From positions 1,116,001 through 1,180,000 of the forward strand of contig JAYQMT010000005.1 in NCBI GenBank assembly GCA_038143955.1: DNA of 64,000 nt, read 5' to 3'. Below the pieces are notes generated by a model. It was not told the DNA's origin. It did no database searches and saw only the letters and a list, made by a program, of their open reading frames with translations. The stretch comes from Porticoccus sp038143955. Its GTDB lineage: Bacteria; Pseudomonadota; Gammaproteobacteria; Pseudomonadales; Porticoccaceae. The translations under genes and the position numbers were made by a program. Positions within the stretch are counted from its first letter, which is position 1, and every line of letters begins with the position of its first letter. Positions 1 to 8,814 of this stretch are shown piece by piece.

Positions 1-21
1 TTTATTTGATGTCATATTCAT
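1..21 (-). CDS. sspB: SspB start (partial, 5' end only)
   Basis: Only the first codons are inside the window. Reading from 21 gives M-N-M-T-S-N-K, and a second in-frame ATG at 15 gives MTSNK. SspB proteins of Pseudomonas-like bacteria begin in a similar way, and sspB normally lies directly downstream of sspA, as here. SspB is the adaptor that delivers ssrA-tagged proteins to ClpXP. Identification rests mainly on position, because only seven codons are visible. Confidence 0.5.
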
Positions 22-105
22 AGTTGTGGTCACCAGTTACGCTTATTCAACTTATAAAAAAACAACTAGTGATATTATTTTTTTGACAAACAAATATCAT
101 TCAAG

Positions 106-732
106 TTACATCTCTCTTTCAATCTCAGATAGACTTTCCTGGAATGACTCACGTTCAAAAATTCTTTCCATATAATCAAGTAAGGGTTTTGTTTGTCTAC
201 TATTTGGTAGCTCAATATTTAAATTCTTTAGTCTCCAGAGAATTGGACCCAAACAACAATCAACTACCGTGAACTGTTCACTCATAAAAAAAGGTAGATC
301 AGAAAAAATTGGTGCGATGCTGACAAGACTATCCTGCAATTCTTTTTTTGCTTTTTCTACCGTCTTGTTGTCTGAAGAACTGACGATTATATCTACCTGG
401 GTGCTACAATCTTTTTCTATGCGGTAGATGTATTGACGACTTAACGCTCTAGATACAGGATAAACAGGTAATAGTGGTGGGTGGGGAAACCTTTCGTCCA
501 AATATTCCATCATTACCTTAGTTTCATACAAAGCCAAATCACGGTCAATTAGTGTTGGTAGTGTACCATAGGGATTAATGGTCAACACTTCTTCTGGAAC
601 GGCTACACCATCGATATCTTCGATATCAACAGTAACCCCCTTTTCTGCCAAGACAATACGAACCCGGTGGCTATAATGGCACGTCGGATCAGAATAAAAT
701 GTCATGGATGACCGTTTTGCAACAATCCCCAT
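106..732 (-). CDS. sspA: Stringent starvation protein A (glutathione-S-transferase fold)
   Basis: The protein has 208 residues, close to the usual length for SspA. It is an RNA-polymerase-associated regulator of the starvation and stress response with a GST fold but no GST activity. The N-terminal thioredoxin-like half contains YSHRVRIVLAEKGV and the conserved NPYGTLPTLIDRDLALYE stretch. EYLDERFPHPPLLPVYPVSR, at about residues 77-96, is the family hallmark. The helical C-terminal half ends with the conserved ERESF and EREM segments. It lies 61 bases downstream of petBC on the same strand and is followed by sspB, the usual gammaproteobacterial order. The start at 732 matches the family N-terminus. 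Confidence 0.95.
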   Translation of the reverse strand: MGIVAKRSSMTFYSDPTCHYSHRVRIVLAEKGVTVDIEDIDGVAVPEEVLTINPYGTLPTLIDRDLALYETKVMMEYLDERFPHPPLLPVYPVSRALSRQYIYRIEKDCSTQVDIIVSSSDNKTVEKAKKELQDSLVSIAPIFSDLPFFMSEQFTVVDCCLGPILWRLKNLNIELPNSRQTKPLLDYMERIFERESFQESLSEIEREM

Positions 733-793
733 AATAGAACCTCGATTTGATTAAAATTATAAGGGCAGCAAAATCACTTAACCCAAGTAAATG

Positions 794-2821
794 CTAATGA
801 ATATCTTTCCAATACTCTCGGTTTAATAACCAAACCCAGATGAACAGAAATGCAAGAAAAAGTAGAGCATAAGTTCCAATTCTTTTACGATCTTCAGCCA
901 TAGGTTCAGCAATATAAGCTAAGAAATTAACTAAGTCATACATTTCTGTGTCAAATTCTTCGGGTGACAGGCTACCTTCACTAACAAGATTATAGCGACT
1001 ACCTGGTTTTTCTAATATTTCTTCACGAGTGAAAATGTTCCTCTTGATTCCACCATTGGCTGCAAGCACCGGTCCTGGTGTACACTCCTGTAAGCCTTGA
1101 AATTCCAGCAAAACATGTGGCATTCCCACATCTTTAAAAACTTTATTGTTTACCCCCAAAGGACGACTTGGATCTGAATAGAAATTCCTTAAATACGTAT
1201 AAAGCCATTCTGGAGAACGCGATCTTGCCACTAAGGTCAAGTCTGGTGGTGTTGCTCCAAACCATTTTTTTGCTTTGTCTGCTGGCATTGAAATATCCAT
1301 TAAAGCACCGAACTTTTGATCAGAATGTATTAGATTATCTTTGGCTATATCGGGAGGTATCCCTAAATCTCTAGCTACCCTGTCCCAACGAGAATATTTT
1401 GCGGAATGACAACCCATACAAGAATTAACAAATAATTTAGCTCCATTCTGAAGTGAAGCCTTGTCGCTCAGATTAGCAGTAAATTCATCACAGGGTATAG
1501 TTCCACATTTGAAGGCGGACTCAGCTCCAACTGCTTTAAGGGGAGCCCATATCAAAAATATAACAATAGATGCAGCAGATATAGTTTTCCATGGGCCCAT
1601 TCCACCATCCATGGGAATACGTTTTGGCTCGGGCTGTGTTTTTTCTATTCTGGTCCACAAAGGCATAGCTAGGAAGAACAAAAAATATAAACCAGTACAT
1701 ATTTGCGCCAGTAAAGTACGCTCCGGGGTAGGGGCCTTTACACCAAGGACCCCGAGGACAACAAAAGAGGCAGCAAAAACCAGTATAGCGCCACGACTAA
1801 AGCTACCTTTATAGCGCATTGATCTAACTGGACTTCGATCTAACCATGGCAGCACAAATAAAATTGCTATTGCTGCAGCCATCACTAGAAATCCAGCAAA
1901 TTTATCTGGAACAGCTCTAAGCATCGAATAAAATGGGGTAAAATACCAGACTGGAGCTATATGCTCAGGAGTCTTCAGTGGATTAGCAATTTCGAAATTT
2001 GCATATTCTAAAAAATAGCCTCCCATTTCAGGCATAAAAAACAAAATGAAACAAAACACAAACAAGAAGACCGTAATGGGTACTAAATCATGGACGGTAT
2101 AATACGGATGAAAAGGAATTCCATCTACAGGTACACCATTCGCATCTTTATTTTTCTTTATATCTACTCCATCTGGATTATTTGAGCCCACCTCATGCAA
2201 TGCAAGAAGATGAAGCACAACTAAAGCAAGTAAGATGATCGGCAGAGCTACGACATGAAGAGACATAAATCTATTTAATGTAATTCCCGAGATTAAATAG
2301 TCCCCTCTGACCCATTGGACAATATCTTCCCCAATAACGGGTATTGCTCCAAATAAAGAGATTATCACCTGCGCACCCCAAAAGGACATTTGACCCCAAG
2401 GCAGGACATACCCCATAAAAGCTTCGGCCATTAATGCCACGTAGATTGTCATACCGAAGATCCATACTAACTCGCGTGGAGCCTTATATGAACCATAAAT
2501 TAGACCGCGAAACATATGCAAATATATAACTAAAAAGAAGGCTGATGCCCCAGTAGAATGTATGTACCGGATAATCCAGCCATAGTCTACATCACGCATT
2601 ATATACTCAACAGAGGCGAAGGCTCTTTCTGATGACCCCTCAAAGCTCATTAAAAGCCAGATACCAGAGACTAACTGTATGATCAATACTACTAACGATA
2701 AAACACCAAAATAATACCAAAAATTGAAATTCTTGGGGGCGTAATATTTAGCCATATGAGTGTTCCATGCACGCATAATTGGTAAGCGTGCATCTATCCA
2801 GTCACGTAATGCTAATAACAT
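794..2821 (-). CDS. petBC: Fused cytochrome b / cytochrome c1 of the bc1 complex
   Basis: One uninterrupted frame of 675 residues carries two subunits of ubiquinol-cytochrome c reductase. Residues 1-390 are cytochrome b, with haem ligands His88, His102, His189 and His204 and a PVWY quinol-site motif at 290-293. Residues 411-433 form a hydrophobic segment ending in AVGA that looks like an internal signal peptide. Cytochrome c1 follows, with the haem motif CMGCH at 468-472 and a C-terminal membrane anchor ending REYWKDIH. Most gammaproteobacteria encode b and c1 separately. Bradyrhizobium fbcH is the known precedent for a fused precursor that is later cleaved, and the same processing is inferred here. 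The start codon overlaps the petA stop by one base. Confidence 0.93.
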   Translation of the reverse strand: MLLALRDWIDARLPIMRAWNTHMAKYYAPKNFNFWYYFGVLSLVVLIIQLVSGIWLLMSFEGSSERAFASVEYIMRDVDYGWIIRYIHSTGASAFFLVIYLHMFRGLIYGSYKAPRELVWIFGMTIYVALMAEAFMGYVLPWGQMSFWGAQVIISLFGAIPVIGEDIVQWVRGDYLISGITLNRFMSLHVVALPIILLALVVLHLLALHEVGSNNPDGVDIKKNKDANGVPVDGIPFHPYYTVHDLVPITVFLFVFCFILFFMPEMGGYFLEYANFEIANPLKTPEHIAPVWYFTPFYSMLRAVPDKFAGFLVMAAAIAILFVLPWLDRSPVRSMRYKGSFSRGAILVFAASFVVLGVLGVKAPTPERTLLAQICTGLYFLFFLAMPLWTRIEKTQPEPKRIPMDGGMGPWKTISAASIVIFLIWAPLKAVGAESAFKCGTIPCDEFTANLSDKASLQNGAKLFVNSCMGCHSAKYSRWDRVARDLGIPPDIAKDNLIHSDQKFGALMDISMPADKAKKWFGATPPDLTLVARSRSPEWLYTYLRNFYSDPSRPLGVNNKVFKDVGMPHVLLEFQGLQECTPGPVLAANGGIKRNIFTREEILEKPGSRYNLVSEGSLSPEEFDTEMYDLVNFLAYIAEPMAEDRKRIGTYALLFLAFLFIWVWLLNREYWKDIH

Positions 2822-3441
2822 CAGCTAGCCTCCTGATCTACGCCAATTACTACTATATTGTTGGTTTCATAAGAATGTGGGGGTACATCTAAGTTTGTAG
2901 GTGCGGGAACTCCTGCATATACACGCCCAGCAAGATCAAATTTCGAACCGTGACAGGGGCAGAAAAACCCTCCATACCAATCATCTCCTCCCATATCTTG
3001 AGCTCCTACTTCTGGGCGAAACATTGGCGCGCAGCCTAAGTGTGTACAAAGGCCAACTATTATCAGAAATTCCTCTTTTCCTTCGATGGATCGGTGAATA
3101 CCGTTAACATATGACGGCTGATTTGAAGCTAATGACGAAGGGTCGCTAAAAATCTCGTCGTGACCATTAAGCCCCTGAATTGTTTCAGGTGAACGTCGAA
3201 CAACATAAACTGGCTTGCCTCGCCATTCGAAAGTCACCATCTGTCCCATTTCTATTTTAGAGATATTTATTTTTACCGGAGCGCCTGCAGCTTTTGCTCT
3301 AGCACTTGGACTCCATGAACCAACGAAAGGTACAGCTGCAGCAGTTGCTCCAACTGCTCCTACTATACATGTAGCATTTGTCAAAAAACGCCTTCGCGCA
3401 AAGTCAATACCGTCTCCGTAATCAATTCCGTCATTAGCCAT
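2821..3441 (-). CDS. petA: Rieske iron-sulfur subunit of the bc1 complex
   Basis: The protein has 206 residues. The N-terminus carries RRRFLTNATC followed by an alanine-rich hydrophobic segment, a twin-arginine-type signal anchor that holds the subunit in the inner membrane. The 2Fe-2S ligands are in CTHLGC and CPCHGS in the C-terminal half, in the usual spacing. It transfers electrons from quinol to cytochrome c1. It is the first gene of the petA-petBC unit, and its TGA stop shares one base with the petBC ATG, which suggests translational coupling. Confidence 0.96.
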   Translation of the reverse strand: MANDGIDYGDGIDFARRRFLTNATCIVGAVGATAAAVPFVGSWSPSARAKAAGAPVKINISKIEMGQMVTFEWRGKPVYVVRRSPETIQGLNGHDEIFSDPSSLASNQPSYVNGIHRSIEGKEEFLIIVGLCTHLGCAPMFRPEVGAQDMGGDDWYGGFFCPCHGSKFDLAGRVYAGVPAPTNLDVPPHSYETNNIVVIGVDQEAS

Positions 3442-3603
3442 GACGCTCTCCTAGCAGCTGATATTTGTGATTTTTTTCATGTTCAGAATAGTTGCAAATT
3501 TTAATAAAAACTGGTCATTTTTACAAGGAAATAATGTGTGGTCTATTTGCGTTTTTCATAAAATGGATAGTATTTCTAAGAGTGATCAATTTCTTATGAA
3601 AAG

Positions 3604-3631
3604 AATATATATAACATTTAAAATTGTGCAA
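3604..3631 (-). promoter_or_regulatory. Candidate sigma-70 promoter for petA-petBC
   Basis: On the minus strand TTGCAC (3626-3631) and TATATT (3604-3609) are separated by 16 bases. They lie in the 220-base gap between rpsI and petA. The surroundings are very AT-rich, so chance matches are likely. The rpsI unit could also read through. Confidence 0.35.
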
Positions 3632-3661
3632 CTTGAAATATTTTCAAATATTATTACTTTA

Positions 3662-4053
3662 TTAACGTTTAGAGAATTGAGGGCGTTTTCTAGCCTTGTG
3701 AAGGCCTACTTTTTTACGCTCTACTTCTCGCGCATCACGAGTCAAAAATCCGGCTTTTCTAAGATCGCTTTTCAAGCCTTCATCATATTGCAATAATGCA
3801 CGGGCAATACCGTGTCTTATTGCGCCAGCCTGACCAAAACTTCCTCCACCGACTACAGTAATTTTTAAATCAAATTTTTTGATGCAATCAACTAGCTCAA
3901 GTGGTTGTCGAACAATCATTCTTGCAACTTCTCTACCGAAATATTGATCGAGTGTGCGGTCATTAATCGTTATTTTCCCACCTCCGGTCTCTAAAAAACT
4001 CTTGCAGAAGATGTTTTTCTTCGTCCGGTTCCGTAATATTGTGTATCTGACAT
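3662..4053 (-). CDS. rpsI: 30S ribosomal protein S9 (frame broken by one base)
   Basis: The N-terminus reads MSDTQYYGTGRRKTSSARVF from ATG 4053, then meets a stop. The rest, from about residue 20 to the GLHKARKRPQFSKR tail, continues in another frame. Adding one A to the A6 run at 3993-3998 restores a 130-residue S9, exactly the usual length. The C-terminal KR tail that reaches the ribosomal P site is intact. S9 is expected to be required for normal growth, so a sequencing error is more likely than a real mutation. It sits 13 bases downstream of rplM, the universal L13-S9 operon. Confidence 0.95.
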
Positions 4054-4066
4054 AATTAACTTTCCG

Positions 4067-4495
4067 TTATATATCTAAAGTCTGGGGTGTTTGGGCACTG
4101 TGGGGATGATTTTGCCCAGCATATACTTTCAGTTTTTTAAACATAGCACGACCAAGCGGGCCTTTTGGCAACATGCCTTTAACAGCATTTTGGATAGTGC
4201 GCTCTGGTGCTTTCTCAATCAATTTTTCAAAGCTTATTGATTTTAAACCGCCCGGGTATCCAGTGTGGCTATGATAAATTTTATCTTTTGTTTTATTGCC
4301 GGTTACTTTCACCTTTTCAGCATTAATTACAACGATGTAATCGCCAGTATCCACATTTGGGGTGAATTCTGGTTTGTGCTTTCCGCGAAGATATGAGGCA
4401 ATTACTGTAGAAATTCGACCTAGTGTTTTATCAGCGGCATCAACAACGTACCAATGATGTTGAGCTGTTTGAGCTGTAGCATTGTATGTTTTCAT
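4067..4495 (-). CDS. rplM: 50S ribosomal protein L13
   Basis: The protein has 142 residues, the family length. Conserved segments include WYVVDAADKTLGR, LRGKHKPEFTPNVDTGDYIV, KGMLPKGPLGRAMFKKLKVY and the C-terminal H-x-A-Q-x-P-x-x-LDI. A TTG codon one position upstream is in frame, but ATG at 4495 matches the family start MKTY and was chosen. It is the first gene of the rplM-rpsI operon. Confidence 0.97.
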   Translation of the reverse strand: MKTYNATAQTAQHHWYVVDAADKTLGRISTVIASYLRGKHKPEFTPNVDTGDYIVVINAEKVKVTGNKTKDKIYHSHTGYPGGLKSISFEKLIEKAPERTIQNAVKGMLPKGPLGRAMFKKLKVYAGQNHPHSAQTPQTLDI

Positions 4496-4551
4496 CAAAA
4501 ATTTGCCTAATATAATATTCTAAAAGCAGTGCATATTCTGTGGGAGGCGGT

Positions 4552-4580
4552 ATTTTACAGAGCAGTCACGCCCATTTCAA
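4552..4580 (-). promoter_or_regulatory. Sigma-70 promoter of rplM-rpsI
   Basis: On the minus strand the -35 TTGAAA (4575-4580) and -10 TAAAAT (4552-4557) are separated by exactly 17 bases. A GC-richer segment, ACCGCCTCCC, follows. The element lies about 57 bases upstream of the rplM ATG, in the gap behind zapE. Spacing and both hexamers are close to consensus. Confidence 0.7.
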
Positions 4581-4649
4581 GGATATTCTACATTTAAAAA
4601 ATTATAATCTAATTAATGCGAGTATTATTGCACTAACAATTATCCTAAA

Positions 4650-5787
4650 TCATGGTTGATGTGGTCTCGAGAGGTACTCATAAGACTGCATCTCTAAAAG
4701 GCGACTCTTTGTGCGCTGAAACTCAAAGTTTAATACACCATCAACGTACAAAGACAAAAGGTCAACCTCGGCAGATAAGACAACTTTTACGTTCCTATCA
4801 TAAAATTCATCTACCAAATTTATAAATCTTCTTGCTTGATCTTCATTATTTTTTCCCATCCTTGGAACTCCAGAAATTAATACAGCATGGAATTCCCGTG
4901 ATAGCTCAATATAGTCATTTTGGCTTCTAGGAGAACTACAAATAATATCAAAGTGAAACCAAATAACATCTTTTCCTTGACGAAGGAATTTCACATTACG
5001 TCCTTCAATCTCAATACTAAGGTCTAGTAAAATATTCTCTTGTAAGGGGCAAAATAGATTAAAAGCTTTTATCAAAGAACTATTTGCGCTGGCATCTAAA
5101 GGGTAGTGATATAGCTCAGCTTTTTTTATACTTCTGAGGCGATAATCTATACCACTGTCCAAATTATATACCTTAGTATTTTTTTTTAATGATTTAATTG
5201 CTGGAAGTAATTGTTTGCGTTGGAGTCCATTTAAATAAAGATTATCAGGTTCGACATTAGACGTAGCAACTAGAACGACATTAAGTGAAAACAGGAGCTC
5301 AAAAAGTTTTCCCAGAAGCATGGCGTCTGCAATATCAAGAACGAAAAATTCATCAAAACATATTACATGAGCCTCATTAGCGATATTAGCAGCAACTATG
5401 GTTAATGGATTTTTTCTCCTTGGAGTCTTTTTAAGTCTTTATGGACCCTTTTCATGAATCGATGAAAATGTAACCTTATTTTTTTATCGAAAGGCAGGCT
5501 CTCAAAAAGCCATCCATTAAATAGGTTTTACCTCTTCCAACGCCGCCGCAAAAATATAATCCCCTTATGGGTTCAACCTTATCGAAAGAAATAAATTTAC
5601 TCTTGAATTTAGCAAATAGGCCTTTTTTACAACTTACAACTTCATCCTGAACTAGTCGCTCATAGAGCGACTGCAAAAGATCTACCGCAACGGCTTGTGA
5701 TGAGTCATAATTGAATTCTTCTCTTTCGAGGTCAGACAAATATCTCTGCTTAGGGGAAGGTAAAGTAATGTGTGTATACTTGAACAT
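4650..5787 (-). CDS. zapE: Cell division ATPase ZapE (two frame breaks)
   Basis: This AFG1-like P-loop ATPase acts on FtsZ at the division ring. The Walker A motif is GGVGRGKT. Walker B CFDEFFVLDIADAM and the sensor segment VVLVATSN-x-x-PDNLY lie further on, and the C-terminus contains SRLLEM. The frame is interrupted twice. One more base in the A5 run at 5504-5508 and one in the T6 run at 5410-5415 restore a continuous protein. The recovered middle segment reads LPFDKKIRLHFHRFMKRVH, a family hallmark. The gene lies next to rplM-rpsI and divergent from zapG and degS, a common gammaproteobacterial arrangement. Confidence 0.92.
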
Positions 5788-6010
5788 GGATTGACTGCAA
5801 GTAGTTTATATTTAACTTAAGATTCAATTAACCTTTCAAGAATAGGTGATCAGGGGTTGTTTCTCAATAGAGAAAAAGAAAAAAATTATAAGCCCTTGAT
5901 CGAAAATAGAGGGTAAAAATATTATTATGAATCCTATCATATTAGGAACTTTCACTAATATAAAGATAGGGTATCATAGAAAAATAAGTAAAATTTATGG
6001 AGGTCAAACC

Positions 6011-6511
6011 TTGTTAACTTCAAACTTAATTATTTACTTGTCACTCATGGTGGTAGGCGCTATAGCTGGTTATTTCGCCTCTAGGGCCTTTAAACCTATC
6101 CAAAAAGAGCAAAAAGACATACAAAACAAACTCATAGAAGCTCAAAGGGAACTAAAAGACTATCAGCAAGAAGTAGCCAACCACTTTCGTGCCACATCAA
6201 AAGCTGTATCGAGTTTATCAAAGAACTATAAATGTGTAGTTGAACAACTCGCGAGCGGAGCGCTTCATCTTGTGAACACTGATGTCAGCCGCCAAATTTT
6301 AAACCCTGTATTTGATAAAAGTGAAGATATTAACCTTGAATCAAGTGCTGATGTACAGCCTCCAAAAGATTATGCCCCAAAAGTGCCAGGTGGGGTTTTA
6401 AGTGAAGAATATGGTCTTAAAGAAGCAGTAAAGCCGGTGAGTAATCCCGCTACAAGCGACTCAGCTTATATGGCTGAAAATGATGATGACCCTACCCTTA
6501 ATATAAATTAA
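6011..6511 (+). CDS. zapG: ZapG (YhcB, DUF1043) membrane-anchored division/envelope protein
   Basis: The protein begins with one transmembrane segment, LIIYLSLMVVGAIAGYFA. A charged coiled coil containing QRELKDYQQEVANHFRATSK, the DUF1043 signature, follows, and then an acidic disordered tail. I chose the TTG start at 6011. A strong GGAGG lies seven bases before it, and the resulting N-terminus matches YhcB, which begins right at the membrane helix. An upstream in-frame ATG at 5927 would add 28 residues the family lacks. YhcB/ZapG links cell division and envelope growth in E. coli. It precedes degS by 31 bases. Confidence 0.85.
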   Translation: MLTSNLIIYLSLMVVGAIAGYFASRAFKPIQKEQKDIQNKLIEAQRELKDYQQEVANHFRATSKAVSSLSKNYKCVVEQLASGALHLVNTDVSRQILNPVFDKSEDINLESSADVQPPKDYAPKVPGGVLSEEYGLKEAVKPVSNPATSDSAYMAENDDDPTLNIN

Positions 6512-6542
6512 CAATCTACAAAAAGGGTTTGAGGCGAAAGAT

Positions 6543-7688
6543 ATGCATCCTATACTAAATTATTTAGCTTGGCCGGTTGTCCTAGGTCTCCTAGTTGCTA
6601 CATTAACTTTTAATTTTTTTCCTGAATGGCTCGATAGCCGTTTTTATACTTCTCAGGTAACTTCAAATGAAAAGAAAAATCAAAAGAAAGATGAAAAGGC
6701 TAGTAAACCGTTTTCCTATTCTTTAGCAGTAAAAAAAGCCTCTCCTTCTGTTGTTAATATTTATACGCAAAAGAAATTACCCTCCGGCAACAGACTTTAC
6801 TCGGATCCACTCTTTAAAAAATTCTATAGTCAAAAAAATTCATCGAGGCAAGCTCGTATGAAATCTTCACTTGGTTCAGGGGTGGTAATGACAGCCAATG
6901 GATATATTTTAACCAATCATCATGTTGTTGACGGTGCAGATGCAATCGTGCTCCAGCTACAAGATGGTAGAGAAGCTGCTGCTAAAGTTATAGGAACAGA
7001 TCCAGAGATTGATCTTGCAGTCTTGAAAATTAATTTAGAAAACCTTGTTCCAATAGAATTGGCAAATCAAAAAGTTTCAGTAGGTGATGTGGTTCTTGCC
7101 ATTGGAAATCCTTTTGGAGTTGGACAGTCAGTTTCTCAGGGAATCATCAGTGCAACTCAAAGAAAAGGGCTCGGCTTAAATACTTTTGAGAATTTTATTC
7201 AAACAGATGCTGCAATTAATCCAGGGAACTCTGGTGGACCCTTGGTCGACTCTACTGGACATCTTGTAGGAATTAATTCAGCAATACTCGATAGAACAAG
7301 TTATGCGATGGGGATAAGTTTTGCTATTCCGTCAAAAACGGCATTAAAGGTTCTTACAGATATAATAACTCATGGTAGAGCAATAAGAGGCTGGCTTGGT
7401 GTAGAAGCAAGCCAATTAAAACCTTTTGCAGCAAAAAAACTTGGTCTTAATCCTCCTCTAGGCTTAGTAATAACCAATATTTATCCGGGTAGCCCGGCAT
7501 ATACATCCGGATTATTACCTGGTGATGTTATTTTCAAAATAAACAACAATGGTGTAGTGGATAACGACAAAGCTATGAATATAATTGCAAGCCTTTCGCC
7601 AGGCGATTCAATTAAACTTTATGTATTGAGAAGCGGTGATATAAAAGTAATTGATGCAGTAGCTGGAACAAGGCCAAAACTGAATTGA
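6543..7688 (+). CDS. degS: Membrane-anchored HtrA serine protease, DegS/AlgW type
   Basis: The protein has 381 residues. An N-terminal membrane anchor (residues 5-25) is followed by a trypsin-like domain. The catalytic His is in TNHHVVDGAD, the Asp in EIDLAVLKI and the Ser in NPGNSGGPLVD. A single PDZ domain occupies about residues 285-375. One PDZ plus an anchor indicates DegS/AlgW rather than DegP, which has two PDZ domains and a cleaved signal. In this family the PDZ senses misfolded outer-membrane proteins and the protease cleaves the anti-sigma factor RseA/MucA, releasing sigma-E. GAGG precedes the ATG. It converges with hisC, with a 6-base gap. Confidence 0.92.
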   Translation: MHPILNYLAWPVVLGLLVATLTFNFFPEWLDSRFYTSQVTSNEKKNQKKDEKASKPFSYSLAVKKASPSVVNIYTQKKLPSGNRLYSDPLFKKFYSQKNSSRQARMKSSLGSGVVMTANGYILTNHHVVDGADAIVLQLQDGREAAAKVIGTDPEIDLAVLKINLENLVPIELANQKVSVGDVVLAIGNPFGVGQSVSQGIISATQRKGLGLNTFENFIQTDAAINPGNSGGPLVDSTGHLVGINSAILDRTSYAMGISFAIPSKTALKVLTDIITHGRAIRGWLGVEASQLKPFAAKKLGLNPPLGLVITNIYPGSPAYTSGLLPGDVIFKINNNGVVDNDKAMNIIASLSPGDSIKLYVLRSGDIKVIDAVAGTRPKLN

Positions 7689-7694
7689 AAATTT

Positions 7695-8759
7695 TTATAA
7701 AGTAAACTTTTTAATTGTGTTTACAAGATGTTCGTTTTGTTCTGGTAGCCCAATAGTTATTCGTAAATAGTTTCTTATCCTAGGTTTATCGAAGTGACGT
7801 ATTAATATATTGTTTTCTCTAAGAAATAACGTTAACTTGGCGCCATCATATTTTTTATGTGTTATGAATAAAAAATTGCCTGCTGAAGGGAGCACTTTAA
7901 ATCCTAGACCGATTAAATCTAGTGAGAGTTTTTCCCTAGATTTTATAATTTTTTTTCGGGTTATATTAAAATATTTTGTGTCACCAAACGCAGCCATCCC
8001 TCCGATAATAGCCAAACGGTCTAATGGGTAAGAATTAAAGCTGTTTTTCACCCTATCCAGAGCTTCAATAAGTGAGCTATGCCCAAAAGCAAAACCGACT
8101 CTTAATCCTGCAAGAGAGCGAGATTTTGATAAAGACTGAGTTATTAGGAGGTTTGGATACGAGGAAATTAATGATACGGAGCTTGTACCTCCAAAATCTA
8201 TATAGGCTTCATCAACTACTAAAACTGAATTTTTATTACTCCTAAGAAGATCCTCGATAGTTTTTGGGGATAACAACCTACCAGTCGGAGCATTCGGATT
8301 TGGGAATATTATTCCACCATTAGGTTTTTTGTATTGCTCAGTATTAATGGAAAGATCACCCGCTAGTGGGATTTGCTCAAAAGGTATATCATGCAAACTG
8401 CAGTAAACTTTATAAAAACTATAAGTCACGTCTGGAAAAAAAATTGGAGAGCTTTGTTTAAAAAATGCATAGAAGATGTGTGCCAATACCTCATCTGATC
8501 CATTGCCAACAAAAATCTGGTCTGCCTGAATATTCAAGTTGTTTGCAACTATGTTTTTTAGGGAAAAAGCATCTGGATCGGGGTACAGACGTAACTTATC
8601 ATCCACTTCAGAAATAATTGCTTCTCGAACTTTTGGGGATGGCGCATATGGATTTTCGTTTGTATTTAATTTTATTAGGTTTGAGCTAATAGGCTGTTCC
8701 CCTGGTATATAGGGTGTCAGTTGCTGAACAGCTTGGCTCCAAAACTTATTTTTTTTCAT
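7695..8759 (-). CDS. hisC: Histidinol-phosphate aminotransferase
   Basis: The protein has 354 residues and is a fold-type I PLP aminotransferase. It converts imidazole-acetol phosphate to histidinol phosphate with glutamate as donor. Visible landmarks are the N-terminal KLNTNENPYAPSP, the PNPNAPTGRL loop, DEAYIDF, and the PLP lysine in SLSKSRSLAGLRVGF. RNYLRITIGLPEQN near the C-terminus holds the phosphate-binding arginine. It is the last gene of the murA-hisG-hisD-hisC run, 55 bases after hisD. Confidence 0.95.
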   Translation of the reverse strand: MKKNKFWSQAVQQLTPYIPGEQPISSNLIKLNTNENPYAPSPKVREAIISEVDDKLRLYPDPDAFSLKNIVANNLNIQADQIFVGNGSDEVLAHIFYAFFKQSSPIFFPDVTYSFYKVYCSLHDIPFEQIPLAGDLSINTEQYKKPNGGIIFPNPNAPTGRLLSPKTIEDLLRSNKNSVLVVDEAYIDFGGTSSVSLISSYPNLLITQSLSKSRSLAGLRVGFAFGHSSLIEALDRVKNSFNSYPLDRLAIIGGMAAFGDTKYFNITRKKIIKSREKLSLDLIGLGFKVLPSAGNFLFITHKKYDGAKLTLFLRENNILIRHFDKPRIRNYLRITIGLPEQNEHLVNTIKKFTL

Positions 8760-8814
8760 ATATTCACTAAATATATTTATGTTGATTCAATATTCAAGTA
8801 CTAAATTTTTATAA

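Noticed and set aside
1168..1814. Plus-strand open frames of 68 and 117 codons inside petBC
   Set aside because: They are antisense shadows of a strongly conserved gene and show no family motifs.
3662..5787. rpsI and zapE as true pseudogenes
   Set aside because: Single-base repair in homopolymers restores full family sequence. rpsI is a core ribosomal gene, and similar breaks occur in many other essential genes of the window.
5927..6010. ATG 5927 as the zapG start
   Set aside because: It has no good Shine-Dalgarno and adds 28 residues before the membrane helix. TTG 6011 has GGAGG at the ideal distance and matches YhcB.
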